DNA of 64,000 nt from Clostridiales bacterium (GCA_902363045.1 CABIYX010000005.1:1-64000), one strand, 5' to 3'; shown: positions 42,782 through 52,141, counted from the stretch's first letter. Translations and numbers: made by a program. Notes: generated by a model from the sequence alone, not told the origin.

Positions 42782-43843
42782 ATGAAACAAAACAAACTCA
42801 CACGCTGGGCTGCTCTGATCTTGGCGGCCGCTATGACCCTCTCCCTCACTGCCTGCGGCGGAGCGGGCAGTGACTCCGCCTCCGCAGGCAGTGCATCTGC
42901 CAGCCAGAGTGCTTCCGCTTCCGCTATCACCCTTACCGACCAGGCCGGACGCCAGGTGGAACTGGATGCCCCGGCGGAGACTCTGGTCAGCTGCTACTAT
43001 GTGACCACCTATGCCACCATGGCTCTGGGGATCTCCGACCGGGTGGTGGGTCTGGAGAAAAAGGCGGATACCCGCCCCATTTATGCAATGGCTGCTCCGG
43101 AATTGCTGGAGAAAGAGCAGGTTGGCACCATGAAAGAACTGAATTTGGAGGCGGTGGCGGCCCTGGAGCCCGACCTGGTGGTCATGCCTAAGAAGCTGAT
43201 GGATTATGCCGCCCCCCTGGAGGAGCTGGGTATCCCTGTGCTGGTGGTTGCGCCTGAATCCCATGAGGCCCTTACGGAGATGCTGGAGCTGCTGGGCCAG
43301 ACCTGCGGTGTGGAAAACCGGGCCCAGGCCCTGACGGACTACTATGAGGAGCAGCTGGCCCGGGTGGCTCAGTTGGTGGACGGTCTGGAGCGTCCCACGG
43401 TCTATATGGGCGGAAACTCCTCTTACCTGACAGCCGCCCCCGGCGATATGTACCAGAGCAGCCTCATTGAGACCGCCGGAGGGGTGAACGCCGCCGGCGA
43501 TCTGACGGGTGGCTATTGGACCGAGGTCTCCTATGAGTCCATCCTGGCCATGGCCCCGCAGGTCATCCTCATCCCCGCCGGCGCGGACTATACCGCCCAG
43601 GACATCCTGGGCGATCCCCAGCTGGCCGCAGTGCCCGCCGTCCAGTCCGGTGCGGTCTATGAGATGCCCGGCGGCATCGAGGAGTGGGACTCCCCCATTC
43701 CCTCCGGCATCCTGGGCACCCTGTGGATGACCAGCGTTCTCCACGGAGACGTCTATCCCTTCGACACCTTTACCGCCGACGTCCAGGACTTTTACAAGAC
43801 CTTCTACGGGTTTGAGATCGACCCGTCGCTCATCACCAAATAA
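42782..43843 (+). CDS. Metal/metallophore-binding lipoprotein (TroA-like fold)
   Basis: The protein has 353 residues. A lipoprotein signal with lipobox LTAC (Cys near 23) and a Ser/Ala-rich linker precede the periplasmic-binding-protein domain. ITLTDQAGRQVELDAPAETLVSCYYVTTYATMALGISDRVVGL is typical of siderophore, cobalamin or oxyanion binding proteins, and LEPDLVVMPKK, IPVLVVAPES and GGYWTEVSYESILAMAPQVILIPAGADYTAQDI follow. The ligand is not evident. The ATG is chosen because the signal peptide starts there; the ribosome site (AGAGG) is weak. FecCD permease and ATPase genes follow. Confidence 0.88.
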   Translation: MKQNKLTRWAALILAAAMTLSLTACGGAGSDSASAGSASASQSASASAITLTDQAGRQVELDAPAETLVSCYYVTTYATMALGISDRVVGLEKKADTRPIYAMAAPELLEKEQVGTMKELNLEAVAALEPDLVVMPKKLMDYAAPLEELGIPVLVVAPESHEALTEMLELLGQTCGVENRAQALTDYYEEQLARVAQLVDGLERPTVYMGGNSSYLTAAPGDMYQSSLIETAGGVNAAGDLTGGYWTEVSYESILAMAPQVILIPAGADYTAQDILGDPQLAAVPAVQSGAVYEMPGGIEEWDSPIPSGILGTLWMTSVLHGDVYPFDTFTADVQDFYKTFYGFEIDPSLITK

Positions 43844-43880
43844 GAAACGGCCAAATGCCGCAGAGAGGGGGAATGGACCT

Positions 43881-44885
43881 GTGAGAGAGAAGGGGCGGGA
43901 ACAGCTCGTCCTGGGGGCGGCCATCCTGCTGACGGCGGTTCTGGCCCTCCTGTCTGTCCGGGTGGGCAGCTACCCCCTCTCCACCGGGCAGATCCTGGAC
44001 ATCCTCTCCGGCGGACAGGCGGGCACGACTCCCGCCCATGTGCTGTGGAGCCTCCGCCTGCCCCGGGTGGGGATGGGTCTGCTGGCGGGCTGGGCGCTGG
44101 GCATGGCCGGCGGCGTCTATCAGACCGTGTTCCGCAATCCCCTGGCCTCTCCCGACCTGACGGGGGTGGCCTCCGGGGCCTCCTTCGGCGCCGCCTGGGC
44201 CATTGTGCTGGGGGCGGGGACCTCCATCCAGATCATGGGGGGCGCCTTTGTCATGGGCAGCTTGTCCCTGCTGCTGGTGCTGGCCTTGGTCCAGTGGGCC
44301 GGTATGGAGCGCACTGGAGCCTATGTTCTGGCAGGGGTCATTGTCTCCTCGGCAGCGGATGCGGGTCTGATGGTACTCAAAACCATCGCAGATCCGGAGG
44401 GAGAGTTAGAAGCCATCGAGTTCTGGACTATGGGCAGTTTGTCGGCCATGACTGGGGACAAGCTGCGGGGGACTGCATTTGCCATTTTGATCCCACTGAC
44501 CCTACTTCTGCTGTTCCGGCGGCAGGCCCTCACCCTCTCACTTGGAGAGGAGGGGGCACGAGCTATGGGGCTGGAACCCCGGCGGTGGCGTTGGCTGCTG
44601 CTGGGCCTGACCACCCTGATGGTGGCAGCGGTGGCCTCTGTGGCCGGTGTGATCGCCTTCCTGGGCCTGATCGCCCCTCATATCTCCTTTCTGCTGCTGG
44701 GGCGGCGGGGCGGCCCTTATCTTTCCCTGTGTGCGTTGGTTGGGGGAGACATTTTGCTGGCCGCTGACCTGCTGGCCCGGGGGCTTTCCCAGGGCGCGGA
44801 GCTTCCACTGAGTATCTGGACTGTGTTGTTTGGCGCGCCGGTACTCACCGCATTGCTACTGCGGGGAAGGGAGACAAGCCTATGA
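43881..44885 (+). CDS. FecCD-family ABC permease
   Basis: The protein has 334 residues with eight to ten hydrophobic segments. LRLPRVGMGLLAGWALGMAGGVYQTVFRNPLASPDLTGVASGASFGAAWAI is the family hallmark, and VIAFLGLIAPHISFLLLGRR is the ATPase-contact region. It imports iron-siderophore, cobalamin or similar compounds. GAGAGGGGG precedes the GTG start at 43881. It overlaps the ATPase gene by ATGA, so they are translationally coupled. Confidence 0.93.
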   Translation: MREKGREQLVLGAAILLTAVLALLSVRVGSYPLSTGQILDILSGGQAGTTPAHVLWSLRLPRVGMGLLAGWALGMAGGVYQTVFRNPLASPDLTGVASGASFGAAWAIVLGAGTSIQIMGGAFVMGSLSLLLVLALVQWAGMERTGAYVLAGVIVSSAADAGLMVLKTIADPEGELEAIEFWTMGSLSAMTGDKLRGTAFAILIPLTLLLLFRRQALTLSLGEEGARAMGLEPRRWRWLLLGLTTLMVAAVASVAGVIAFLGLIAPHISFLLLGRRGGPYLSLCALVGGDILLAADLLARGLSQGAELPLSIWTVLFGAPVLTALLLRGRETSL

Positions 44886-45658
44886 GTGCGATGCTTGAGG
44901 TGCACAAGCTGACTGCCGGTTACCGCCGGCCGGTGATCCGTGACATCTCCTTTACTCTCCGGCCGGGTGAGGTCACCGCCGTGCTGGGCCGTAACGGCTG
45001 CGGCAAGACCACCCTGCTTCGGAGCCTCACCGGAGGAGCACGGATCCTGTCCGGCGCGGTGCAGGCAATGGGAGAGGACTGCCTGGCTTGGTCTGCCCGG
45101 AGGCGGGCCCGGACCATCGCCCTGCTGTCCCAGCACAGCCAGCTGCTCCCCGGACTGCGGGCGGAGGAGGTCATCGCCATGGGCCGCACGCCCTGGCTCG
45201 GGCCCCTCTCTGGGCTGGGACCGGAGGAGCGGGCCATGGTCCGGGCGGCGGCGGAGCGCTTCGGCGTGGCGGAGCTTCTGGGCCGGGACTGTGCCCAGCT
45301 CAGTGAGGGACAGCGCCAGCTGGTCCACCTGGCCCGTCTGGCCGTCCAGGACGCCCCCATCCTGCTGCTGGATGAGCCCAACAGCGCCCTGGACTTTGAC
45401 AACACCAGCCTGCTGTTCCACAGGCTGCGGGAACTGGTGGAGACTGGGGAGCGGACCGCTCTGATCGTCCTCCACGACCCGGCTCTGGCCCTGCGCTGGT
45501 GCGGCCGGCTGCTCCTGCTGGACGGGGGGAGGCTGGTGGAGGATGTCGCCACAGAAGGAATGGGACCGGAGGCCCTTCAGGCTGTCCTGGGTCGGCTGTA
45601 CCCCACAATCCAGGTCCGCCGGGATGAGGGCGGACGGTTCTACTGCCTGCCGGACTGA
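44882..45658 (+). CDS. ABC ATPase of the FecCD-type uptake system
   Basis: The protein has 258 residues. Walker A is GRNGCGKTT, the Q-loop region is IALLSQHSQLLPGLRAEEVIAMGR, the signature LSEGQRQL, Walker B ILLLDEPNSALD, and the H-loop LHDP. It powers the preceding permease. The Walker B has Asn-Ser where Thr-Ser is usual. It ends 21 bases before the next promoter. Confidence 0.93.
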   Translation: MSAMLEVHKLTAGYRRPVIRDISFTLRPGEVTAVLGRNGCGKTTLLRSLTGGARILSGAVQAMGEDCLAWSARRRARTIALLSQHSQLLPGLRAEEVIAMGRTPWLGPLSGLGPEERAMVRAAAERFGVAELLGRDCAQLSEGQRQLVHLARLAVQDAPILLLDEPNSALDFDNTSLLFHRLRELVETGERTALIVLHDPALALRWCGRLLLLDGGRLVEDVATEGMGPEALQAVLGRLYPTIQVRRDEGGRFYCLPD

Positions 45659-45679
45659 CCGCGCGGGGCGCGCCGTTCA

Positions 45680-45708
45680 TTGTCAACCGGACAAAACGAT
45701 GCTATAAT
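45680..45708 (+). promoter_or_regulatory. Promoter of the molybdenum hydroxylase operon
   Basis: TTGTCA (45680-45685) and a perfect TATAAT (45703-45708) are separated by 17 bases. A small hairpin (TTGGC/GCCAA, 45724-45739) lies in the leader. Confidence 0.85.
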
Positions 45709-45760
45709 TCCAATCAGATCAAGTTGGCTGTTGGGCCAACCAGACAGGAGGAGAGCAGCT

Positions 45761-46552
45761 TTGCTGACCATCGACCAGTATGTGAGGGCCGAGAGCCTGG
45801 AACAGGCCTATGGGCTGTGTCAAAAACGAAATAATGTGGTGCTGGGCGGGATGCTCTGGCTGAAGATGCAGGATCGAAAGGTGGGGGCCGCCATCGACCT
45901 GTGCGGCCTGGAGCTGGACCGGATCACCGAGACGGAGCACGCCTTTGAGCTGGGAGCCATGGTCCCCCTGCGCGCCCTGGAGACCCATGAGGGGCTCAAC
46001 GCCATGACCCAGAGGGCCTTTGCCCACAGTGTGGAGCACATCGTGGGGGTGCAGTTCCGTAACTGCGCCACCGTGGGGGGCAGCGTCTTTGGCCGCTTCG
46101 GCTTCTCTGATGTGCTCACCCTGCTGCTGGCCCTGGACGCCCGGGTCGTGTTTCAGGGCGCCGGAGAGATGAGCCTGGAGGAATTCTGCGCCCGTCCGCC
46201 CTTCCGGGACATCCTGATCCGGGTCATCGTGCCCAAGGGGACGGAGGGGACAGTTTATCTATCTCAGCGCAACAGCGCCACGGACTTCCCTGTCCTCACC
46301 TGTGCCATCGCCCGCCGGGAGGGTGCGTTCCGCTTTTCCATCGGGGCCCGCCCGGGACGGGCCAGGGTCTACCGGGATGAGAAGGGGCTGCTGGCCGGCG
46401 GAATCACCCGGGACAGCGCCCAGGCCATGGCGGAGGATCTGTCCCGCCGGGTCCCCATGGGAGACAACCTGCGTGCCGGGGCGGAGTACCGAACGAAGAT
46501 CTGCCAGGTCCTGGTGCGCCGGGGCCTGCTGAAGCTGGAGGAGGTGCGCTGA
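45761..46552 (+). CDS. FAD-binding subunit of a molybdenum hydroxylase (xanthine dehydrogenase-like)
   Basis: The protein has 263 residues. FAD motifs are VVLGGMLWLKM (pyrophosphate loop) and NCATVGGSVFGRFGFSDVLTLLLAL, and a CO-dehydrogenase flavoprotein C-terminal domain ends the chain. The family accepts electrons from 2Fe-2S centres and passes them to NAD or ferredoxin. The TTG at 45761 is set by AGGAGGAG. The next gene starts 1 base after its stop. Confidence 0.88.
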   Translation: MLTIDQYVRAESLEQAYGLCQKRNNVVLGGMLWLKMQDRKVGAAIDLCGLELDRITETEHAFELGAMVPLRALETHEGLNAMTQRAFAHSVEHIVGVQFRNCATVGGSVFGRFGFSDVLTLLLALDARVVFQGAGEMSLEEFCARPPFRDILIRVIVPKGTEGTVYLSQRNSATDFPVLTCAIARREGAFRFSIGARPGRARVYRDEKGLLAGGITRDSAQAMAEDLSRRVPMGDNLRAGAEYRTKICQVLVRRGLLKLEEVR

Positions 46553-46553
46553 T

Positions 46554-47021
46554 ATGGAGATCCATCTGAATTTGAACGGAAAGCCCCTGGACGCCGAGGT
46601 CCAGGCCGACACCCTGCTGCTGGACTTTCTTCGGGCCCACGGCTGCCTCAGTGTCAAGCGGGGGTGCGAGACCGCCAACTGCGGCCTGTGCACCGTCCTG
46701 CTGGACGGGACTCCTGTGCTGTCCTGCAGCCTGCTGGCCGCCCGGGTGGACGGCCGCTGCGTCCAGACCCTGGAGGGCCTTCAGGAGGAGGCGGGCGACT
46801 TTGTTACCTTCATTGCCGACCAGGGGGCAGAGCAGTGCGGCTTCTGCAATCCCGGCTTTGTGATGAACACCGTCGCCCTGCTCCGGGAATATCCCGACCC
46901 CACCGACGACCAGATCCGGGCCTATCTGGCGGGCAACCTGTGCCGGTGCTCCGGCTATGAGGGGCAGCTCCGGGGCATCCGGGCCTATCTGGACCACAAA
47001 AAAGCAGAGGAGGCACAGTGA
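46554..47021 (+). CDS. 2Fe-2S subunit of a molybdenum hydroxylase
   Basis: The protein has 155 residues. The ferredoxin-type cluster cysteines are in GCETANCGLCTVLLDGTPVLSC (38, 43, 46 and 58). The second cluster is in QCGFCNPGFVM and NLCRCSGYEGQ. The two clusters conduct electrons between the Mo and FAD subunits. It is longer at neither end than usual for this family (150-165 residues). GGAGGTGCGCTG precedes the ATG. Confidence 0.95.
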   Translation: MEIHLNLNGKPLDAEVQADTLLLDFLRAHGCLSVKRGCETANCGLCTVLLDGTPVLSCSLLAARVDGRCVQTLEGLQEEAGDFVTFIADQGAEQCGFCNPGFVMNTVALLREYPDPTDDQIRAYLAGNLCRCSGYEGQLRGIRAYLDHKKAEEAQ

Positions 47022-49312
47022 TGGCACAGCAGGATTGGAGTACTGTTGGCAAGCCGGTGCGGAAGAAGGACGCGATGGCCCTTCTGTTGGGCAAGCCCGC
47101 CTATCTGGACGACCTGACCCCCAGGGACTGCCTGGTGGTCAAGGTGCTGCGAAGTCCCCACGCCCACGCCCTCATTGAGGAGATCGATACCGAAAACGCC
47201 GAGCAGATCCCTGGCATTGCTGCCATCTTTACCTACAAGGACGTCCCCCAAAAGCGGTTCACCATGGCGGGACAGACCTATCCGGAGCCTTCTCCATACG
47301 ACCGGCTCATTCTGGACCGGCGGGTCCGCTTCGTGGGGGACGCGGTGGCCATCGTGGCCGGCGAGAACGAGGCGGCGGTGGACCGGGCGCTGAAGCGCAT
47401 CCGGGTCCGGTACCAGGTCCTGGAGCCGGTACTGGACTTCCACACCGCCAAGGACAACCTGATCCTGGTCCACCCGGAGGAGAGCTGGCAGTCCCTGTGC
47501 CCTGTGGGGGCGGACAACCGCCGCAACCTGTGTGCCAGCGAGACCTGTCAGGACGGGGATGTGGACCGGATCCTGGCCGACTGTGACCAGGTGGTGGAGG
47601 GGGTCTACCACACCAAGGCCTGCCAGCAGGCTATGATGGAGACCTTCCGCACCTATACGGAGATGGATCCCTATGGCCGCCTCCATGTTGTCAGCTCCAC
47701 CCAGATCGTCTTTCACGTCCGGCGGATCCTGGCCAACGCCCTGGACATCCCAAAATCCAAGGTCCATGTGGAAAAGTTCCGCATCGGCGGAGGCTTTGGC
47801 GCCAAACAAACGGTGGTGGCTGAGGTCTATCCCGCTTTGGTCACCTGGAAGACCGGCCGCCCCGCCAAGATGATCTACACCCGGCAGGAGTGCCAGACCG
47901 CCGGAACCCCCCGGCACGAGATGGAGGTCCGGGTGCGCCTGGGCGCCTCCAATAACGGCACCATCCGGGCCCTGGATGTATATACTCTGTCCAACACCGG
48001 GGCCTATGGCGAGCATGGCCCCACCACGGTGGGCCTGTCGGGCCACAAATCCATTCCCCTGTACACCCACAGCCTGGAGGCCTTCCGCTTTGCCTATGAT
48101 GTGGTGTACACCAACCACCAGTCCGCCGGGGCCTACCGGGGCTACGGCGCCACCCAGGGCATCTTCGCCGTGGAGACGGCAGTGAATGAACTGGCCGACC
48201 GCCTGGGCATGGACCCGGTGGCACTTCGGGAGAAAAACATGGTCCGGGAGGGGCAGGTCATGCCTGCCTATTACAACGAGCGTGCGGACGCCTGTGCCCT
48301 GGACCGGTGCATGGCCCGTTGCAAGGAGCTCTTCCGCTGGGAGGAGAAATTCCCCGTTCGGGACATGGGCAACGGAAAGGTGCGGGCCGCAGGGGTGGCC
48401 ATGGCCATGCAGGGCTCCGGCATCTCCGGCGTGGACGTTGGCTCCGCCACCATCAAACTCAGCGACGAGGGCTTCTTCAACCTCTCCATCGGCGCAGCCG
48501 ATATGGGTACCGGCTGTGACACCATTTTGGCCCAGATGGCCGCTGAGTGCATGGAGTGCGATCTGGACGATGTGGCTGTCTTTGGCGCAGACTCTGACGC
48601 CTCCCCCTACGACTCCGGCTCCTATGCCTCCAGTACCACCTACGTCACCGGAAAGGCGGTGGAGAAGGCCTGTGAGGAGCTGAAGGACCGCCTGTGCCAG
48701 GTGGGGGCGGAGCTGCTGAACTGCCCCCGGGAGGAGGTGGAGTACGCCCGGAAGGCGGTGCGCCGCCTGGACGGCTCCGCCCAGGTCTCCCTGGCCGACA
48801 TCGCCACCAAGTCCATGTGCGGCAACGGCACCGCTGTTCAGGCCACCTGCTCCCACACCTCGCCCATCTCCCCGCCCCCCTTCATGGTGGGTATGGCCGA
48901 GGTGGAGGTGGACCGGGAGACCGGCTCCGTCCAGGTGCTGGACTACACCGCCGTGGTGGACTGCGGCACCCCCATCAACCCCAATCTGGCCCGGGTGCAG
49001 ACCGAGGGCGGCATTGTCCAGGGCATTGGCATGGCCCTGTTCGAGGATGTGACCTATACCCCGGAGGGGCGCATCCTGGAGGACTCCCTGATGCAGTATA
49101 AGCTCCCCACCCGGCTGGATATGGGACATCTCCAGGTGGAGTTTGAATCCAGCTATGAACAGACCGGCCCCTTCGGGGCCAAGTCCATCGGAGAGATCGT
49201 CATCAACACCCCCGCCCCCGCTTTGGCTCAGGCCATCTTCCGGGCCACCGGGACATGGCACCGGAATCTCCCCATCACCCCGGAGAAGGTCCTGCTGGGC
49301 CGGGATGAATAA
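47021..49312 (+). CDS. Molybdopterin-binding catalytic subunit of a xanthine dehydrogenase-like hydroxylase
   Basis: The protein has 763 residues. The xanthine oxidase-type aldehyde oxidase fold contains FRIGGGFGAKQ, RTYTEMDPYGRLHVVSSTQ, AYRGYGATQGIFAVE, DMGTGCDTILAQMAAE and the catalytic-glutamate segment FGAKSIGE near residue 725. The substrate is unknown: xanthine, hypoxanthine, nicotinate or another purine-like heterocycle. The ATG at 47021 overlaps the stop of the upstream gene (TGATG) and has GAGGAGG 7 bases before. A MobA-like gene overlaps its end. Confidence 0.92.
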   Translation: MAQQDWSTVGKPVRKKDAMALLLGKPAYLDDLTPRDCLVVKVLRSPHAHALIEEIDTENAEQIPGIAAIFTYKDVPQKRFTMAGQTYPEPSPYDRLILDRRVRFVGDAVAIVAGENEAAVDRALKRIRVRYQVLEPVLDFHTAKDNLILVHPEESWQSLCPVGADNRRNLCASETCQDGDVDRILADCDQVVEGVYHTKACQQAMMETFRTYTEMDPYGRLHVVSSTQIVFHVRRILANALDIPKSKVHVEKFRIGGGFGAKQTVVAEVYPALVTWKTGRPAKMIYTRQECQTAGTPRHEMEVRVRLGASNNGTIRALDVYTLSNTGAYGEHGPTTVGLSGHKSIPLYTHSLEAFRFAYDVVYTNHQSAGAYRGYGATQGIFAVETAVNELADRLGMDPVALREKNMVREGQVMPAYYNERADACALDRCMARCKELFRWEEKFPVRDMGNGKVRAAGVAMAMQGSGISGVDVGSATIKLSDEGFFNLSIGAADMGTGCDTILAQMAAECMECDLDDVAVFGADSDASPYDSGSYASSTTYVTGKAVEKACEELKDRLCQVGAELLNCPREEVEYARKAVRRLDGSAQVSLADIATKSMCGNGTAVQATCSHTSPISPPPFMVGMAEVEVDRETGSVQVLDYTAVVDCGTPINPNLARVQTEGGIVQGIGMALFEDVTYTPEGRILEDSLMQYKLPTRLDMGHLQVEFESSYEQTGPFGAKSIGEIVINTPAPALAQAIFRATGTWHRNLPITPEKVLLGRDE

Positions 49313-49922
49313 GCACATCATCTATCTGGCGGCGGGCAGCGGCAGCCGCTTCGGGAGCAACAAGCTGCTGTGTCCACTGGAGGGAAAGCCCCTGTTCCGC
49401 CACGGGCTGGACACTCTGGCCGGCCTGGTCCGGGCCCGGAAGGACTGTGATCTGACCATCGTGTCCCGCTATGGCCCTGTTCTTGAGGCCGCCCAGGCGG
49501 CGGGGGCCCGGGCGGTGGACAGCCCGGACAGCGCCCGGGGCCTGTCCTTCACCATCCGGGCGGGACTCTCCGCCTTGGCTCCCATCCCGCCGGAGGATTT
49601 TCTTCTATTCGCTGTGGCCGACCAGCCCCGCCTGGGACAGGGGACGGCAGCCCGGCTGCTGGACGCCGCCCGCCCGGAGCTCCTGGCGGCAGCGGCCTGC
49701 TGGGAGGGGCGGTCGGGCAACCCGGCCCTGTTCTCCGCCGCCCTGCTCCCCGAGCTGGAGGCCCTCACCGGCGACCAGGGGGGACGGGTGGTGCTGCGCC
49801 GCCATTGGGACCGCTGTGTCCTCATCCCGGTGGAGGACCCCCTGGAGCTGGCGGACGCGGATACCCCAGAGGCGCTGCTGGCCCTCCGGCAGGGAGAATT
49901 GGACACCTTGAAAGCATATTGA
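49305..49922 (+). CDS. MobA/MocA-like molybdopterin nucleotidyltransferase
   Basis: The protein has 205 residues. The GT-A nucleotidyltransferase motif LAAGSGSRFGSNKLLCPLEGKPLFRH (G-x-G-x-R-x-G) opens the chain, and FLLFAVADQPRLG is the second metal-binding segment. Such proteins add CMP or GMP to the molybdopterin cofactor for partner hydroxylases, or carry a related role in selenium-dependent enzymes. It overlaps the end of the Mo subunit gene by 8 bases, implying a dedicated maturation role. Confidence 0.85.
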   Translation: MNKHIIYLAAGSGSRFGSNKLLCPLEGKPLFRHGLDTLAGLVRARKDCDLTIVSRYGPVLEAAQAAGARAVDSPDSARGLSFTIRAGLSALAPIPPEDFLLFAVADQPRLGQGTAARLLDAARPELLAAAACWEGRSGNPALFSAALLPELEALTGDQGGRVVLRRHWDRCVLIPVEDPLELADADTPEALLALRQGELDTLKAY

Positions 49923-49934
49923 GCCATCATAAAC

Positions 49935-49974
49935 AGACGCCCGGCCTGCCGCTTTTACGGCAGGCCGGGCGTCT
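49935..49974. terminator. Bidirectional terminator between two operons
   Basis: A perfect 17-bp stem (49935-49951 with 49958-49974) around CTTTTA. The flanks have limited U-tracts, so strength may be moderate. Confidence 0.8.
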
Positions 49975-49993
49975 TACATCGACAAAATCAGGT

Positions 49994-51106
49994 TTATTGC
50001 TCCGTCCGGTCATTCAGATAGACAGTCCGGTCCCCGCCGGCCTGGGCCAGGCGGCGGTTGGCTTCATTGAGAGGACCGAACTCCCGCAGACAGCAGAGCA
50101 CCTGTCCACACCCCTCCAGAATGGACAGGGCCCGCCGGAAGGTATCCTCCCCGATGGGGTGGTAGGCCCGCTGGGCGATCACCTCTGCGGCCAGGGCCTT
50201 GGCCACCGGATGATCCACGTCGTTCTCCGGCAAAATCCCGGCGGCGAAGGGCACTCCCTGCCGCTGGAGCCTGCGGTAGACCGGGATCCCGCTGCCGTTT
50301 CCTCCGATGACAAAGATCTGGGGTTCGCCACGGACGGGCTCCAGCTCCGGGCAGCCGAATTCCTCACAGTAGCTACCCCGCTCCACGCCGTACAGTTGCC
50401 GGATATAGCCCCCGGAGAAGATTTCCTCCGGCGTCCCGCACCGGTCGATCCCATCGCCCCGGATACACAGGATCCGGTCGGAGATCCGCTGCGCCAGGTC
50501 CAGCTCGTGGAGAGACAGGATGACGGCCACCCGGCGCTCCCGCACCAGCTCCTTCAAAATGGCCAGCAGCTCCAGCTTTCCGCGCAGGTCCAGGAAGGAG
50601 GTGGGCTCGTCCAGGACCAGGACCTCCGGCTCCTGGCAGATGGCCCGGGCCAGGAGCACCCGCTGCCGCTGTCCGTCGCTGATCTGGTCAAAGGGGACGT
50701 CCCGCAGTTCCAGGGCGCGGACCCGCTCCAGGGCCGCCCAGACCGCCTCCCGGTCCCCGGGGCCGAGGATCCCCAGCCGCCCGGTATAGGGATAGCGGCC
50801 GGCGGCGGCCACCTCCCAGCAGGTCATCCGATCCGGCCGCGCCCGGCCGGTCAGCATCACCGACAGGCTTTGGGCGATCTCCCGCTCACTCAGCTTACCC
50901 ATATCCCGGCCCAGCAGGCTGACTTGTCCGCCCAGCAGGCGCAGCTGCCCGATCAGGCTTTTCAGGATGGTGGATTTTCCCGCTCCGTTTGGCCCGATGA
51001 GGGTCAGGATCTCACCCCGACGCACCTGGAGGCAGATCTCTCGGAGCAGGGGCCGTCCATGGTAGCCCACCGACAGCTCCCGGGCGGACAGCAGGGCTTC
51101 ATTCAT
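49994..51106 (-). CDS. ABC ATPase with a ~115-residue C-terminal extension
   Basis: The protein has 370 residues. The ATPase domain (about 1-250) has Walker A GPNGAGKST, signature ISDGQRQR and Walker B VLVLDEPTSFLD, typical of FecCD-type uptake ATPases (FecE/BtuD). The remaining residues (about 255-370) form an extra domain with IFVIGGNGSGIPVYRRLQRQG and HPVAKALAAEVIAQRAYHPI, which resembles an NTP- or ligand-binding alpha/beta fold I cannot name. GGAGG precedes the ATG. It is the last gene of the cobalamin-riboswitch operon. Confidence 0.85.
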   Translation of the reverse strand: MNEALLSARELSVGYHGRPLLREICLQVRRGEILTLIGPNGAGKSTILKSLIGQLRLLGGQVSLLGRDMGKLSEREIAQSLSVMLTGRARPDRMTCWEVAAAGRYPYTGRLGILGPGDREAVWAALERVRALELRDVPFDQISDGQRQRVLLARAICQEPEVLVLDEPTSFLDLRGKLELLAILKELVRERRVAVILSLHELDLAQRISDRILCIRGDGIDRCGTPEEIFSGGYIRQLYGVERGSYCEEFGCPELEPVRGEPQIFVIGGNGSGIPVYRRLQRQGVPFAAGILPENDVDHPVAKALAAEVIAQRAYHPIGEDTFRRALSILEGCGQVLCCLREFGPLNEANRRLAQAGGDRTVYLNDRTEQ

Positions 51107-51121
51107 AGGGGCTTCCTCCTC

Positions 51122-52138
51122 TCATTCGCCGGGGCGGAGCCGCCGGCGCAGCATGATCCAGATCACAATGGGCGCGCCCAGCACAGCGGTCACCGCGCTG
51201 ATGCTCAGCTCGGTGGGTGCGAACACCGTCCGGGCCAGCCCGTCACAGAACAGGCAGAAGGCCGCCCCGCCCAGAAAACAGGCCGGGATCATCAGGATGG
51301 GCCGCGCTGTGCCGAACAGCCCCTTTGCCAAATGGGGGACCGCGATGCCCACAAAGGAGATGGGGCCTGCAAAGGCGGTCACACTGGCGGACAGCACGCT
51401 GGACAGCAGGATCAACGCCGTCCGGAAGGCCCGGATGTTCACCCCCATGCTCCGGGCGCAGCCCTCCCCCAGCTGATAGGCCCCCATGGGCTTGGACAGC
51501 AGGAAGCTCCCCACCAGCGCCGCCCCGATCACCGGCAGGAGCACCCGCAGATTGGCCCAGGATACCCCGGAAAAGCTGCCCATGGACCAGTTATGCAGGT
51601 TGACGATGTTGGCGTCGCTGGCAAAGGTGACCACAAACTCGGTGACCGCGGAGCAGAGATATCCGATCATCACCCCGCTCACCACCAGCAGGGACATCTG
51701 GTGCAGCCACTTGGACAGGAGCAGCACGAAGCCCATGGACAGCATGGCCCCCGCAAAGGCGGCCAGGATCATCCCCCCGGAGTTCATCACCACCCCCCGG
51801 GAGAGCAGGCCGACCATAGCCAGGGAGACGGTCAGCTTGGCCCCAGAGGAGATCCCCAGTACAAAGGGGCTGGCAATGGGGTTGGCAAAGAAGGTCTGGA
51901 GGAGAAAGCCAGACACCGACAGGGCTCCCCCCAGCAGGGCTGCGGACAGGGTCCGAGGCAGGCGGAGCTTCCAAATCACGGCGGCGTAATCCCCATCCCG
52001 ATGAATTAGAATGTCCCACACCTCACCTGCTGTCAGGGGAATGCTGCCGGCGTTCAGGCTCCAGAGAAACAGGCCGGCCAGCATCAGAAGCAGCAGCAAA
52101 AAGGCCAGGCACCAGCGCCGGGCGCGGGGCTCCTCCAT
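51122..52138 (-). CDS. FecCD-family ABC permease of the cobalamin-riboswitch operon
   Basis: The protein has 338 residues with about nine to ten hydrophobic segments. LRLPRTLSAALLGGALSVSGFLLQTFFANPIASPFVLGISSGAKL is the family signature; ISFVGIAVPHLAKGLFG is the ATPase-contact region. It would import a corrinoid, heme or siderophore-type substrate delivered by the upstream binding protein. The start is set by a weak GAGGG-type site. The ATPase gene starts 15 bases downstream. Confidence 0.92.
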   Translation of the reverse strand: MEEPRARRWCLAFLLLLLMLAGLFLWSLNAGSIPLTAGEVWDILIHRDGDYAAVIWKLRLPRTLSAALLGGALSVSGFLLQTFFANPIASPFVLGISSGAKLTVSLAMVGLLSRGVVMNSGGMILAAFAGAMLSMGFVLLLSKWLHQMSLLVVSGVMIGYLCSAVTEFVVTFASDANIVNLHNWSMGSFSGVSWANLRVLLPVIGAALVGSFLLSKPMGAYQLGEGCARSMGVNIRAFRTALILLSSVLSASVTAFAGPISFVGIAVPHLAKGLFGTARPILMIPACFLGGAAFCLFCDGLARTVFAPTELSISAVTAVLGAPIVIWIMLRRRLRPGE

Positions 52139-52141
52139 GAT

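Noticed and set aside
49805..52009. 734-residue open frame opposite the uptake ATPase and permease
   Set aside because: It runs through the terminator at 49935-49974 and is rich in Gln/His/Gly/Pro, a GC-frame artefact.
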